A stretch of 64,000 nucleotides of DNA from Shinella sp. PSBB067 (GTDB lineage: Bacteria; Pseudomonadota; Alphaproteobacteria; Rhizobiales; Rhizobiaceae), in NCBI RefSeq assembly GCF_016839145.1, contig NZ_CP069302.1, positions 62,001-126,000 on the forward strand. The letters run 5' to 3'. Of this stretch, positions 47,921 to 59,649 are shown one piece after another. A program made the position numbers and the translations under genes. The notes under the pieces are model-generated. The model saw only the letters and a list, made by a program, of their open reading frames with translations. It was not told the DNA's origin and made no database searches. Every line of letters starts with the position of its first letter. The first letter of the stretch is position 1.

Positions 47921-48616
47921 TCACGTTTCCGGGTCGACCACCAGCCGGTAGCCGACGCCGGGCTCGGTGCGCACGATGGACGGTCGCGTCGGGTCCCGCT
48001 CGATCTTCTGGCGAAGCTGGCCGATGAAGACGCGCAGATAATGAAGGTCCTCGCCGTGGGCCGGCCCCCAGACGGAGGTGAGCAGCGTCTTGTGGGTGAC
48101 GACGCGACCCGCATGGCGGGCGAGCAGGGTGAGGAGATCGTATTCCTTCGGCGTCAGCCGGATCGGCTCCTCCTCGCGCAGGACCAGCCGGCGCACGGTG
48201 TCGATGACGAGGCCGTCGGTGGCAAGCGTTGCCGGCGGCGCGGCGGCGCGCGCGCGGTGGCGCAGCGCGGTGCGGATGCGGGCGGTCAGCTCGCCGATGC
48301 CGAAGGGCTTTTCGATATAATCGTCCGCGCCGAGGTCGAGGGCGGCGATCTTCTCGCTTTCGCGCTCGCGGGCCGAGAGGATGATGATTGGGATGGTCGT
48401 CCAGCCGCGCAGGCTGGTGACCACCTCCTTGCCGTCCATGTCCGGCAGGCCGAGGTCGAGGATGACGAGGTCGGGGGCGGTCGTCGCCACGGCCTTCAGC
48501 GCTTCCCCGCCCGTGGCCGCCTCGACCACGTCATAGCCCGCCGCCTTGAGGGCGGGCTTGAGGAACCGCTGGATCTGCGGCTCGTCGTCGACAACAAGGA
48601 TGCGCTCGTTTGTCAT
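47921..48616 (-). CDS. kdpE: KdpE response regulator
   Basis: 231 residues. The receiver domain has the acidic pair ILVVDDEP and the phosphoacceptor Asp54 (VILDLGLPDMDG). An OmpR-type winged helix follows (LTPKEYDLLTLLARHAGRVVTHKTLL in part). The start overlaps the kdpD stop (ATGA). With KdpD it switches on kdpFABC when potassium is scarce. Confidence 0.95.
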   Translation of the reverse strand: MTNERILVVDDEPQIQRFLKPALKAAGYDVVEAATGGEALKAVATTAPDLVILDLGLPDMDGKEVVTSLRGWTTIPIIILSARERESEKIAALDLGADDYIEKPFGIGELTARIRTALRHRARAAAPPATLATDGLVIDTVRRLVLREEEPIRLTPKEYDLLTLLARHAGRVVTHKTLLTSVWGPAHGEDLHYLRVFIGQLRQKIERDPTRPSIVRTEPGVGYRLVVDPET

Positions 48617-51303
48617 TTCGCCCTGTCAGCCTTCTTCTCGCCCGCCGGGAAACGGATGACGATGCGCGTGCCCCGTTTCTTCACCGCCGGGCTCTCCGCA
48701 TGGATCCTGCCGCCCATCGCCTCCACGAAGCCGCGGGCGATGGAAAGGCCGAGGCCGGTTCCGGGCGCCCGGCCGTCCGGCTTGCCGCGGCGGTAGAACT
48801 TCTCGAAGACCCGGTCGAGCTCCGCGGGCGCGATGCCCTTGCCGAGGTCGGTGACGGAAATCAGCACATCCCCGCCATCGCGCCGGGCGTAGACGTTGAC
48901 CGGTTCCTCGCCGCCATACTTCACCGCATTGTCGAGCAGGTTGAAGAGCACCTGCCCGAGCAGCACGCTGTCACCCTCGATGAGCGGCAGGTCGGGCGCA
49001 ATTCCGGTTTCGATGACCTTGCCGGGGAAATATTTTCGGGCGCGCTCGACGGCGGCCTGCACCACGTCGGAGACGTCGAGCCAATCGCCCTTCGGCTTCA
49101 GCGTGCCGGATTCGATGCGTGTCATGTCGAGGAGGTTGGAGACGAACCGGCTCATGCGGCTGCCTTCCTCCTCGATGGACTGGAGCAGGTCGTCGCGGCT
49201 TTCGGGCGTCATCCGGTCGCCGAGCTGGCGCAGGCTGGTGACGGCGCCCATGATCGTGGCGAGCGGGGTGCGCAGGTCGTGCGAGATGGAGGAAAGCAGC
49301 GCCTCGCGATAGCGCTCGCCCTCCAGCCGTGCGGCCTGCTCGACGCTTTCCTCCGAGAGCCGGGCGCGGTCGAGGGCGATGGCGGTCTGGTCGAGGATGG
49401 CCGAGAGCGCGCGCTCGGCGTTGAGGTCGAGCCGCTCCTCGGTCTGCTCGATGCCGCACACGCCGACCAACCCGTGCGGCCCCATCAGCGGGCGGAACTC
49501 GAAGCGGCTGTTCGGCAGGGTGCCGGTGCCGGAGCCGGCGGTCTCCTGCTTGTCGCGCGTCCAGCGCGCCGCGGTGAAGTCGGTGACGTCGAGGTCGGTA
49601 TCCGGTGGCCAGACGGCGGCGATCCTGAGGTCGCCCTTGTCCGGCAGCAGCAGCACGATGTTGCGCCTCAGGCTGGCCTGGAGGTGCGAGACCGCCACCC
49701 AGATCGCATCGTCGGCCTTGGCGGTCGTCGAGAGCTTGCGCGAGAAATCGTAGAGCGACTGCAGGGCCGTGGCGCGCACGCGGGCGACCTCCGCCTGCTC
49801 CTTGATGCGCGAGGCGAAGCCCCCGGCGATGATGGCGACGGACAGGAAGACGATGAGCGCGAAGACCTCGTGCGGCGCCGTGATGGTGAAGGTGTGCAGC
49901 GGGTCGATGAAGAGGAAGTTGTAGGCGAGCGCCGACAGGATCGCCGCGATGAAGGCCGAGACATAGCCGCCGAGCACCGCCGAGCCGAGAACGGCGAGCA
50001 GGAAGAGCAGCGAGATGTTGGGCAGCTCGGCAAAGACATAGACGAGCTTGCCCGCGGCCGCGATGGCGGCGGTGAGGCCGGCGGCGATGAGGGCCGACTG
50101 GCGATAGGAGGCGAGTGCCGGCAGGGGAAAGCGTGTCGCGGCCTCCGGCTTTTCCGCCTTGTCGGGCGTCACGAAATGCACGCCGATGCCGGCCGCCTCG
50201 CGCGACAGCGTATCGGGAAGGGAACGGGAGAGGAACCGCCTCCAGCCGCGGTGGCGCCCGGCGCCGATGACGATCTGCGTCGCGTGCTCGCGGCGGGCGA
50301 GCTTGAGGATCTCCTCGACGAAATCGTTGCCGACCACCCGCCGGGTTTCCGCGCCAAGCTGCTCGGCGAGCCGGAACAGCGTCTCCATACGCTGCAGCCG
50401 CTCCGTCGTCTCGACCTCGCGGTCCGCCCGCTCGATGGAGACGACCAGCCACGGCGCGTTGAGGCCGGTGGCGAGCCGGCTTGCCACGCGCACGACCTTT
50501 TCCGAAAGCGCGTCCGGCCCGACGCAGACGAGCAGCCGCTCGCCCGTCGCCCAGGGGCCTTCGATGGCGTTCTGCCTGAGGTAGTCGACCATCTGGTCGT
50601 CCACCCGGTCTGCCGTGCGCCGGAGGGCGAGCTCGCGCAGCGCCGTGAGGTTGCCGAGGCGGAAGAAGCGGTCGACGGCGCGGCTCGCGCTTTCCGGCAG
50701 GTAGACCTTGCCCTCCTTGAGGCGCTCGATCAGTTCCGTCGGCGGCAGGTCGACCAGCACGACCTCGTCGGCCTTCTTCAGCACGACATCGGGCACGCGC
50801 TCGCGCACGGTGACGCCGGTGATCTGCGCCACGAGATCGGCGAGGCTTTCCAGATGCTGGATGTTGAGCGCCGTCCACACGTCGATGCCGGCGGCGATCA
50901 GTTCCTCGACGTCCTGGTAGCGCTTGGGATGCCGGCTGCCCTCGGGATTGGAGTGGGCAAGCTCGTCGACGAGCACGATGCGCGGGCGGCGGGCGAGTGC
51001 GCCGTCGAGGTCGAATTCCTCCAGCGCCCTGCCGCGGTGGCTGGCCGCAAGGCGCGGCAGCACCTCCAGCCCGCCGAGGAGAGCGGCCGTCTCGCTGCGG
51101 CCGTGGGTCTCCACGAGGCCGGCGACGATGTCGACGCCTTCCGCCTTCAGGCGCGCGGCGCGGGTCAGCATGGCGTAGGTCTTGCCGACGCCGGGGGCCG
51201 CGCCCAGGAAAACGGTCAACTTGCCCCGGCGGTCTTTCTCCGCAAGGGCAAGCAATGCATCGGGGTCCGGTCTGCGACTGTCGTCGCGGTCGATGTCGGC
51301 CAT
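48613..51303 (-). CDS. kdpD: KdpD sensor histidine kinase
   Basis: 896 residues from the ATG at 51303 (GAGAGGG upstream) rather than an ATG four codons earlier. Order: an N-terminal KdpD domain with Walker A GAAPGVGKT at about 34-42, a universal-stress-protein-like domain, four close membrane helices near 395-490, a GAF-like region, then the kinase core with the phosphorylated His675 (SISHDLRTP) and ATP-binding GTGLGLSIARGFVEAMGG in part. It is full-length and intact. Confidence 0.96.
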   Translation of the reverse strand: MADIDRDDSRRPDPDALLALAEKDRRGKLTVFLGAAPGVGKTYAMLTRAARLKAEGVDIVAGLVETHGRSETAALLGGLEVLPRLAASHRGRALEEFDLDGALARRPRIVLVDELAHSNPEGSRHPKRYQDVEELIAAGIDVWTALNIQHLESLADLVAQITGVTVRERVPDVVLKKADEVVLVDLPPTELIERLKEGKVYLPESASRAVDRFFRLGNLTALRELALRRTADRVDDQMVDYLRQNAIEGPWATGERLLVCVGPDALSEKVVRVASRLATGLNAPWLVVSIERADREVETTERLQRMETLFRLAEQLGAETRRVVGNDFVEEILKLARREHATQIVIGAGRHRGWRRFLSRSLPDTLSREAAGIGVHFVTPDKAEKPEAATRFPLPALASYRQSALIAAGLTAAIAAAGKLVYVFAELPNISLLFLLAVLGSAVLGGYVSAFIAAILSALAYNFLFIDPLHTFTITAPHEVFALIVFLSVAIIAGGFASRIKEQAEVARVRATALQSLYDFSRKLSTTAKADDAIWVAVSHLQASLRRNIVLLLPDKGDLRIAAVWPPDTDLDVTDFTAARWTRDKQETAGSGTGTLPNSRFEFRPLMGPHGLVGVCGIEQTEERLDLNAERALSAILDQTAIALDRARLSEESVEQAARLEGERYREALLSSISHDLRTPLATIMGAVTSLRQLGDRMTPESRDDLLQSIEEEGSRMSRFVSNLLDMTRIESGTLKPKGDWLDVSDVVQAAVERARKYFPGKVIETGIAPDLPLIEGDSVLLGQVLFNLLDNAVKYGGEEPVNVYARRDGGDVLISVTDLGKGIAPAELDRVFEKFYRRGKPDGRAPGTGLGLSIARGFVEAMGGRIHAESPAVKKRGTRIVIRFPAGEKKADRAK

Positions 51304-51311
51304 TCTCCCTC

Positions 51312-51881
51312 TCATGTGCCGCGCGCATCGAGCGCAAGGTTGAGCTGTAGCACGTTCACCCGGGGCTCGCCGATGAATCCGAAAAGCCGGCCTTCTATAC
51401 GGTTTTCGACGAGGGTCGCCACATCCGTCTCGGACAGTCCCCGGGCCTTTGCCACCCGCGCGACCTGCGCGCGCGCGAAGGCCGGGGAGATGTGCGGGTC
51501 GAGGCCGGAGCCCGACGTCGTCACCGCGTCGGCGGGTACGGGCGTGGCGATGCCCGCCGCCTTCAGCCGCTCGACATCGGCCGCGACGCGCGCCTTGAGC
51601 TTCGCGGAGGTCGTGCCGAGGTTGGAACCGGACGAGGCGGCGGCGTTGTAGGCGTCCGGCCCGGTCGCCGAAGGGCGCGGCCAGAAATATCCGTCCGTCG
51701 CGAAGGACTGGCCGATCAGGGCGGAGCCGACGACGGTTCCGTTCCTCTCGATCAGCGAGCCATCGGCGGCTTGCGGCATGAGCGCCTGCGCGACACCCGT
51801 CACGGCAAGCGGATAGGCAAGCCCGAGAAGCGCGGTCAGGGCGAGGACGAGGGTGATGGCCGGGCGAAGTTGGTTCAGCAT
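51312..51881 (-). CDS. kdpC: Potassium-transporting ATPase subunit C
   Basis: 189 residues. One N-terminal membrane helix ([25 protein letters not shown] in part) is followed by a periplasmic domain with the KdpC signatures [27 protein letters not shown] and [13 protein letters not shown]. It stabilises the KdpFABC complex. It lies 2 bp after kdpB. Confidence 0.96.
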   Translation of the reverse strand: MLNQLRPAITLVLALTALLGLAYPLAVTGVAQALMPQAADGSLIERNGTVVGSALIGQSFATDGYFWPRPSATGPDAYNAAASSGSNLGTTSAKLKARVAADVERLKAAGIATPVPADAVTTSGSGLDPHISPAFARAQVARVAKARGLSETDVATLVENRIEGRLFGFIGEPRVNVLQLNLALDARGT

Positions 51882-51883
51882 GA

Positions 51884-53920
<2,037 letters not shown>

Positions 53921-53930
53921 GGCGTTCTCC

Positions 53931-55640
53931 TTAGAAGGTCTGGCCGGCGAGCATCGCGAAGTGCTCGACGATGGGGCCGAGGGCGAGCGCAGGGAAGAAC
54001 TGCAGGCCGCCGAGGATGAGGATGATGCCGATCAGCAGGCCGACGAAGAGCGGTCCGTCCGTGGGGAAGGTGCCGGCCGACGGTGGCGCCTTGACCTTGG
54101 CGGCCAGCGCGCCGGCGATCGCCATGACCGGAACGACATAGGCGAAGCGGCCGAGCAGCATGGCGATGCCGAGGGTCGTGTTGTACCAGACCGTATTGCC
54201 CGAAAGCCCGCCGAAGGCCGAGCCGTTGTTGCCGGCCGTCGAGGTGAAGGCATAGAGGATTTCCGACAGGCCGTGCGGCCCCGGCGTGCCGATGCTCGCG
54301 ACGGCGAAGGGCAGCATGGCGGAAACGGCGGTGAAGCCGAGGATGGCGAGCGGCAGGACGAGCACCGCGAGCATGGCATATTTCATCTCGCGGCCCTCGA
54401 TCTTCTTGCCGAGGAATTCCGGCGTGCGGCCGACCATCAGGCCGGACACGAAGACGGCGAGCAGCGCGAAGACGAGCATGCCGTAGAGGCCGGACCCCAC
54501 CCCGCCCGGCAGCACCTCGCCGAGCTGCATCAGGAACATCGGCACGAGGCCGCCGAGCCCGGTGAAGGAGCCGTGCATGGCGTTGACGCCGCCATCGGAA
54601 AGGCCGGTGGTGACGGCGGCATAGAGCGCCGTCATGGCCTGGCCGAAACGCACGTCCTTGCCCTCCATGTTGCCGCCCGCGCCATCGACGCCGAGCGCGG
54701 TGAGGATCGGGTTGCCGGCGGCTTCCGCCCAGTAGACGGTCGCGACGCCCGCGATCAGCAGGATCGCCATGGCGCTGACGAGCGCCCAGCCCTGCCGGCG
54801 ATTGCCGACGAGTTCGCCGAACGTGTAGACCAGCGCGGCCGAGATCGACAGCATGGCGAAGATGTTGAGATGGTTCGAGAAGGCCGACGGGTTCTCGAAC
54901 GGGTGGGCGGCATTGGCGTTGAAGAAGCCGCCGCCATTGGTGCCGAGCTGCTTGATCGCCTCCTGGCTGGCGACCGGGCCGAGCGCGATGGCCTGGCTGG
55001 CACCTTCCAGCGTCGTCGCCGTCACGGAGGCGTCCAGCGTCTGCGGCAGGCCCATGGCGACGAAGACGAGCGCGACCACGAGGGCCAGCGGCAGAAGCAC
55101 GTAGAGCGTCGCCCGCGTCATATCCACCCAGAAATTGCCCAGCGTCGCGGCCCTGGAGCGCGCGAGCGCCCGCGTCAGCGCCACGGCCAGCGCCATGCCC
55201 GTTGCGGCGGAGAGGAAGTTCTGCACCGTCAGGCCCGCCATCTGGCTGAAATGGCTGAGCGTGGTTTCGCCGCCGTAGTTCTGCCAGTTGGTGTTGGTGA
55301 CGAAGGAGACCGCCGTGTTGAAGGCAAGGTCCGGTGCCATGCCGGCAAAGCCCTGCGGGTTGAGCGGCAGATAGGCCTGGAGCCGGAGGATCGCGTAGAG
55401 CGCGACAAAGCCGGCGAGCGAAAAGACCAGCATGGAGAGCGTATAGGCGAGCCAGCCCTGTTCCCTGTCCGGCGAAATGCCGGACAGGCGGTAGAGGTCC
55501 GTTTCGAGGCGCCCGAAAACCGGCGACAGCGTGGTGCGCTCGCCCGAGAAGACGCGGGCCATGTAGAGGCCGAGCGGCTTGATGGTGATCAGCACCGCAA
55601 GGAAGAAGAGGGCGATCTGTAGCCACCCGATCATGGTCAT
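53931..55640 (-). CDS. kdpA: Potassium-transporting ATPase subunit A
   Basis: 569 residues, about ten membrane helices, ATG behind CCAGGAGAAT. It is related to potassium channels; selectivity-loop regions are visible ([48 protein letters not shown]). It binds and translocates potassium. Confidence 0.97.
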   Translation of the reverse strand: MTMIGWLQIALFFLAVLITIKPLGLYMARVFSGERTTLSPVFGRLETDLYRLSGISPDREQGWLAYTLSMLVFSLAGFVALYAILRLQAYLPLNPQGFAGMAPDLAFNTAVSFVTNTNWQNYGGETTLSHFSQMAGLTVQNFLSAATGMALAVALTRALARSRAATLGNFWVDMTRATLYVLLPLALVVALVFVAMGLPQTLDASVTATTLEGASQAIALGPVASQEAIKQLGTNGGGFFNANAAHPFENPSAFSNHLNIFAMLSISAALVYTFGELVGNRRQGWALVSAMAILLIAGVATVYWAEAAGNPILTALGVDGAGGNMEGKDVRFGQAMTALYAAVTTGLSDGGVNAMHGSFTGLGGLVPMFLMQLGEVLPGGVGSGLYGMLVFALLAVFVSGLMVGRTPEFLGKKIEGREMKYAMLAVLVLPLAILGFTAVSAMLPFAVASIGTPGPHGLSEILYAFTSTAGNNGSAFGGLSGNTVWYNTTLGIAMLLGRFAYVVPVMAIAGALAAKVKAPPSAGTFPTDGPLFVGLLIGIILILGGLQFFPALALGPIVEHFAMLAGQTF

Positions 55641-55657
55641 GGGATTCTCCTGGAGGC

Positions 55658-55744
55658 TCAGAAGCGTTCGGGCCGCAGCAGCGTGACGACGAGATAGACG
55701 CCGAGGGCGACGGCGACGAGAAGGCCGAAGAGGGGTTCGATCAT
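55658..55744 (-). CDS. kdpF: Potassium-transporting ATPase small subunit F
   Basis: 28 residues, [19 protein letters not shown] followed by VTLLRPERF: one membrane helix ending in the KdpF-typical LLRPE(R/K)F. It lies 17 bp before kdpA in the same direction, the standard place. It stabilises the complex. Confidence 0.92.
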   Translation of the reverse strand: MIEPLFGLLVAVALGVYLVVTLLRPERF

Positions 55745-55751
55745 CGCCGCC

Positions 55752-55835
55752 TCACAGCCGGTCGAGCGCGCGGGCATAGGCGGCAAGGACGATGAACGCG
55801 CCGCAGCCAAGCGCAAGAAAGATGACATCGGACAT
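55752..55835 (-). CDS. Leader microprotein of the kdp operon (27 residues, single helix)
   Basis: The ATG at 55835 has a strong CAGGAGAAC ribosome-binding site. The product starts MSDVIFLALGCGAFIVLAA, then YARALDRL: one hydrophobic helix with a basic C-terminus. It ends 7 bp before kdpF. Similar tiny helical ORFs precede kdpF in other proteobacteria, in my recollection, without an established function. It is a plausible extra small subunit or regulator. Confidence 0.7.
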   Translation of the reverse strand: MSDVIFLALGCGAFIVLAAYARALDRL

Positions 55836-55973
55836 GTCCGTTCTCCTGTTTTGCTGGCAGAAGACTAGGCCTGGCGGGGGTCAGGTTTCGATTGGGAAGG
55901 CGCGCGGGCGGCATAAGGAAAAGATAAGGGCCGGCGCTGCGACAGAATGGGCGGCTTCCCTTGCCGGGGAAAC

Positions 55974-56084
55974 ATGAGTAAGGACGTAATGTTTTTGACG
56001 GGCGCTTCGGTGCCACCCGGATGCGAGGGGAAAGCCATGCCTGACACAGCAGACCGCCGGACCTGCCCGGCCCAGGCCGCCTGA
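55974..56084 (+). CDS. Possible 36-residue ORF upstream of the siderophore permease
   Basis: An ORF of 36 codons (MSKDVMFLTGASVPPG at the start) ends 10 bp before the permease gene. An internal ATG at 56037 with GAGGGGAAAG upstream would give a 15-residue peptide in the same frame. I recognise nothing in it. It may be a leader peptide or chance. Confidence 0.3.
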   Translation: MSKDVMFLTGASVPPGCEGKAMPDTADRRTCPAQAA

Positions 56085-56094
56085 ACCCTCCCCC

Positions 56095-57072
56095 ATGACT
56101 GCCGCCGTTTCGCAACCTTCTCTCCGGATGACCGTGCTTGCGGGCCTCGCGCTCGCGGCGCTCTTCATGCTCAGCCTTGCCGTCGGCGTCAGCCCGCTGC
56201 CGCTCGGCAGGGTGCTTTCCGACCCGGATGCGCTGCAGCTCCTCGTCGTCAGCCGCCTGCCGCGCACGCTCGCCGCCATCCTGTGCGGCGCGGGCCTCGC
56301 CATTGCCGGCCTCATCATGCAGACGCTTTCGCGCAACCGCTTCGTCGAGCCGGCGACGGCCGGCACGGCGCAGAGCGCGGAGCTCGGCATCCTGCTCGTC
56401 ACGCTGTTCTTTCCCGCCGCGGCCCTGCCGCTGAAGACGCTGGTCGCGGGCGGCGCGGCCCTTCTCGGCACCTCCGTCTTCCTTGCGACGGCGCAGCGCC
56501 TGCCGCCGGCCCAGCCTTTTCTCGTGCCGCTCTTCGGCATCGTCTATGGCGGTGTCGTGGGCGCGGCGGCGACCTATGCCGCCTGGCAGGCCGATCTCCT
56601 GCAATATCTCTCCGTCTGGACGAACGGCGACTTCTCCGGCGTGTTGCGCGGGCGCTACGAACTGCTGTGGATCTCGGCACTGATGGTGGCCGTCGCCTGG
56701 TTCGTCGCCGATCGGCTCACCATCATGGCGCTCGGGCGCGAGGCGAGCGTCGGGCTCGGCATCGACTATGCGCGGATGATGCAGATCGGCCTCGTCATCG
56801 TCTCGGTCATCACCGCCCTTTCGGTGGTCGTCGTCGGCATGATCCCCTTCGTCGGCCTTGCGGTGCCGAACATCGTCTCGCGGCTGATGGGCGACAATGT
56901 GCGCGGCACGCTCGGCTGGGTGGCGGCCGGCGGAGCGGGGCTGGTGCTCGCCTGCGACATCGCCGGGCGCCTCATCCGCTACCCCTACGAGATCCCGGTT
57001 GGGACCGTCATGGGCGTGGTCGGCGGCGCGATCTTCCTCTGGCTTCTCTTCCGGCGCGGCACCCATGGCTGA
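56095..57072 (+). CDS. Siderophore ABC transporter permease (FecCD family), first subunit
   Basis: 325 residues with about nine membrane helices. FecCD signatures: SRLPRTLAAILCGAGLAIAGLIMQTL in part near residue 50, and GMIPFVGLAVPNIVSRLMG in the C-terminal half. It forms a heterodimer with the next gene product, which it overlaps by 8 bases. It probably imports a ferric siderophore. No binding protein is encoded beside it. Confidence 0.9.
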   Translation: MTAAVSQPSLRMTVLAGLALAALFMLSLAVGVSPLPLGRVLSDPDALQLLVVSRLPRTLAAILCGAGLAIAGLIMQTLSRNRFVEPATAGTAQSAELGILLVTLFFPAAALPLKTLVAGGAALLGTSVFLATAQRLPPAQPFLVPLFGIVYGGVVGAAATYAAWQADLLQYLSVWTNGDFSGVLRGRYELLWISALMVAVAWFVADRLTIMALGREASVGLGIDYARMMQIGLVIVSVITALSVVVVGMIPFVGLAVPNIVSRLMGDNVRGTLGWVAAGGAGLVLACDIAGRLIRYPYEIPVGTVMGVVGGAIFLWLLFRRGTHG

Positions 57073-58006
57073 GCGCCGCCTTCTCGTCCTTGCCGCCGCA
57101 GCGCTGCTCTGCATCGCCGCGTTCCTGGCGATCGGGCTCAGGGGCAACATCGCCTTCGTGCTGGAACTGCGCCTCCTCAAGCTCGCGGCGCTCGTCCAGG
57201 TCGGCGTCGCCATCGCCCTTTCCACGGTGATCTTCCAGACCGTCACCGGCAACCGTATCCTGACGCCCTCGGTCATGGGCCTCGATGCGCTCTATCTCTT
57301 CGGCCAGATGCTGATGATCTTCCTGCTCGGGGGCATCGGCTATGTCGCCCTGGATCCGCAGTTGAAGTTCGGCATCGAGGTTCTGTTGCTCATGGCGCTC
57401 GCCTCCGCGCTGCTTCTGCCCATGCTGAGAAGCCGGCTCGACATGGGGCTGATGCTGCTTGCCGGCGTCGTCTTCGGCGTCCTGTTCCGCAGCCTCTACG
57501 CCCTGCTCGCCCGCCTTATCGATCCCAACGAGTTCGCCGTGGCGCAGACGGCGAGCTTTGCCAATTTCAACGCCGTGCGCACCGATCTCCTCGTCTTCGC
57601 CGCCATCGTGACGGCCGTTGCCGCCGTCGTTGCCTGGCGGTCGCGCCATGTGCTCGACGTCGTCTCGCTCGGGCCCGATACGGCGACGGGGCTCGGCATC
57701 GGCTGGGCGGGGACGGTCACGGGCCTGCTCCTCCTCGTCTCGGCGCTCGTCGCCGTCTCCACCGCGCTCGTCGGCCCCGTCGCCTTCTTCGGCCTGCTCG
57801 TGGCGGCGCTGGCCGAGCGCATCGTCGGGACCCGCCGGCACGGCGTGCTGCTGCCGGCGGCCGGGCTTGCCGGCATCGTCGTGCTCGTCGGCGGGCAGAC
57901 GCTCTTCCAGCACGCGCTCGGCAACGCGACGGCGCTCGGCGTCGTCATCGAATTCGTCGGCGGGCTCGTCTTCCTCCTCCTGTTGTTCCTCGGGAGCCGC
58001 AAATGA
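57065..58006 (+). CDS. Siderophore ABC transporter permease (FecCD family), second subunit
   Basis: 313 residues from the ATG at 57065 inside the end of the first permease gene. The stretch QTVTGNRILTPSVMGLDALYLFGQ in part, and LVGPVAFFGLLVAALAERI, match the FatC/YclO type of iron-chelate permease. It overlaps the ATPase gene by four bases. Confidence 0.9.
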   Translation: MAERRLLVLAAAALLCIAAFLAIGLRGNIAFVLELRLLKLAALVQVGVAIALSTVIFQTVTGNRILTPSVMGLDALYLFGQMLMIFLLGGIGYVALDPQLKFGIEVLLLMALASALLLPMLRSRLDMGLMLLAGVVFGVLFRSLYALLARLIDPNEFAVAQTASFANFNAVRTDLLVFAAIVTAVAAVVAWRSRHVLDVVSLGPDTATGLGIGWAGTVTGLLLLVSALVAVSTALVGPVAFFGLLVAALAERIVGTRRHGVLLPAAGLAGIVVLVGGQTLFQHALGNATALGVVIEFVGGLVFLLLLFLGSRK

Positions 58007-58761
58007 TCCGGATAGAAAACGTCTCCTTCAGGCACCGGACGGCGCCGATCCTCTCCGATGTCAGCCTGACCATCCCGAAGGGTGGCGTCGTGGCGCTGAT
58101 CGGCCCGAACGGCGCGGGGAAATCCTCGCTGTTGTCCCTCGTCGCCCGCCTCCAGCCGCTGCAGGCCGGCGAAATCGAGATCGACGGGCTGCCGGTGCAC
58201 ACGACACCCGGCCGCCAGCTTGCGAAGGTCGTCGCCATCCTCCGGCAGGACACGACGGTGGCAAGCCGCCTCCGGGTGCGCGAACTGGTCGGCTTCGGCC
58301 GCTTCCCGCATGGCCGTGGCCGCCTGACCGATGCCGACCACGCCGTCATCGATGCGGCGCTCGCGAGGTTCGACCTCACCGATCTTGCCGACCGCTTCAT
58401 CGAGACGCTTTCGGGTGGCCAGCGCCAGCGCGCCCTCGTCGCCATGGCCTTCGCGCAGGGCACGGATTACCTGCTGCTCGACGAGCCGCTGAACAATCTC
58501 GACATGTACTATGCCCGCGAGCTGATGCGCTCGCTGCGCGCCGCCGCCGATGCGAACGGCAAGACGGTCGTCATCGTGCTGCACGACATCAACCAGGCGA
58601 GCGCCCATGCCGACCGGATCGTCGCGATGAGGGGAGGGCGCATCGTTGCCGACGGTGCGCCCGCCGACATCCTGACGCCGGACACGCTGGAGGCCGTCTT
58701 CGGCTTCCGCATGCGGGTCGAGGCGATCGAGGGCAAGCCCTTCGTGCTGCATCAGCTCTGA
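58003..58761 (+). CDS. Siderophore ABC transporter ATPase (FecE/FatE-like)
   Basis: 252 residues. Walker A GPNGAGKSSLL, signature LSGGQRQRALVAMA, Walker B YLLLDEPLNNLD and switch His in IVLHDINQASAHADRI. The start overlaps the permease stop (ATGA). It energises the two FecCD permeases. Confidence 0.93.
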   Translation: MIRIENVSFRHRTAPILSDVSLTIPKGGVVALIGPNGAGKSSLLSLVARLQPLQAGEIEIDGLPVHTTPGRQLAKVVAILRQDTTVASRLRVRELVGFGRFPHGRGRLTDADHAVIDAALARFDLTDLADRFIETLSGGQRQRALVAMAFAQGTDYLLLDEPLNNLDMYYARELMRSLRAAADANGKTVVIVLHDINQASAHADRIVAMRGGRIVADGAPADILTPDTLEAVFGFRMRVEAIEGKPFVLHQL

Positions 58762-58778
58762 AGTAATCGTGCGGTGAT

Positions 58779-58794
58779 CGCATGGGGCCATGCG
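58779..58794. promoter_or_regulatory. Palindrome between the ABC ATPase and SDR genes
   Basis: CGCATGG-GG-CCATGCG has perfect 7-bp arms around two bases, starting 18 bp after the ATPase stop. The loop is too short for a good terminator hairpin, and no T-run follows, so an operator for the SDR pair is more likely. Confidence 0.35.
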
Positions 58795-58865
58795 AACTCT
58801 GCTGTTGACTATGGCCGCGGCGGTCCGTCTTCTTGCCCGCAAGTCGAAGTCAGCGAGGGGCAGAC

Positions 58866-59639
58866 ATGGAAGACAACAAACGCGTAGCGCTGATCGCCGG
58901 CGGAGCCGGCGGCATGGGGGCGGCAATCGCCGCGCGGCTTTCCGCCGATGGTTTTGCGGTCGCCGTCGCGGACCTTGAATCCGGGCGCCTGACGGCAGCC
59001 GTGGAACAGATCGAAGCCGGCGACGGCGAGGCGCTCGCCGTGCCGCTCGACATCCGCAAGGTCGCCGCCTGTGCGGCCGCGGTCGAGGCTGTCATGGCCT
59101 GGCGCGGGCGGCTCGACGTGGTGGTCAATTCCGCAGGCGTCTGGCGCGAGGGCGAGGCCGTGTCGATGACCGAGGCGGACTGGGACGTCGTCATGGACGT
59201 CAACCTGAAGGGGGCGTTCTTCCTCATCCAGGCGGCGATCCCGCACCTCGGAGCCGGTGCCTCCATCGTCAACATCGCGTCCGATGCCGGCCTTGTCGGC
59301 AATAACGGCGCGTCCATCTACTGCGCCTCCAAGGGCGGCCTCGTGCTGCTGACCAAGGCGCTGGCCCTTGAACTGGCCCCGCGCCAGATCCGCGTCAACG
59401 CCGTCTGCCCCGGCGATGTCGCGACGCCGATGATCGAGTTCCAGGCCGAGCGCTACGGCGGCGGCGATCCGGACGGCTACAAGGCGAAGCTCCTGTCGAA
59501 CTATCCACAGCAGGCCGCCTCCCGCTTCATCCGGCCGGAAGAGATCGCGCGCATGGTCGCCTTCCTCTGCGAGAAGGATGCGGCGCCCATCACGGGTGCG
59601 GCGCTCTCCATCGATTTCGGCGTGACCGCCGGCTACTGA
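58866..59639 (+). CDS. Short-chain dehydrogenase/reductase (SDR)
   Basis: 257 residues, ATG after GAGGGG. Classical SDR with cofactor loop GGAGGMGAAIA, NSAG motif (VVNSAGVW), catalytic Ser and YxxxK (IYCASKGG), and the PGDVATPM stretch. An acidic residue after the second strand (VADLES) suggests NAD(H). The substrate is unknown. It is followed 10 bp later by another SDR gene. Confidence 0.88.
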   Translation: MEDNKRVALIAGGAGGMGAAIAARLSADGFAVAVADLESGRLTAAVEQIEAGDGEALAVPLDIRKVAACAAAVEAVMAWRGRLDVVVNSAGVWREGEAVSMTEADWDVVMDVNLKGAFFLIQAAIPHLGAGASIVNIASDAGLVGNNGASIYCASKGGLVLLTKALALELAPRQIRVNAVCPGDVATPMIEFQAERYGGGDPDGYKAKLLSNYPQQAASRFIRPEEIARMVAFLCEKDAAPITGAALSIDFGVTAGY

Positions 59640-59649
59640 GGAGACCGAC

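Noticed and set aside
55974..56095. Cobalamin riboswitch before the siderophore permease (GGTGCC, GGGGAAA, GACCTGCC resemble its conserved boxes)
   Set aside because: The conserved core with CTGCCCCCGCAACTG is missing, the spacing is far too short, and the transporter looks like a siderophore system.
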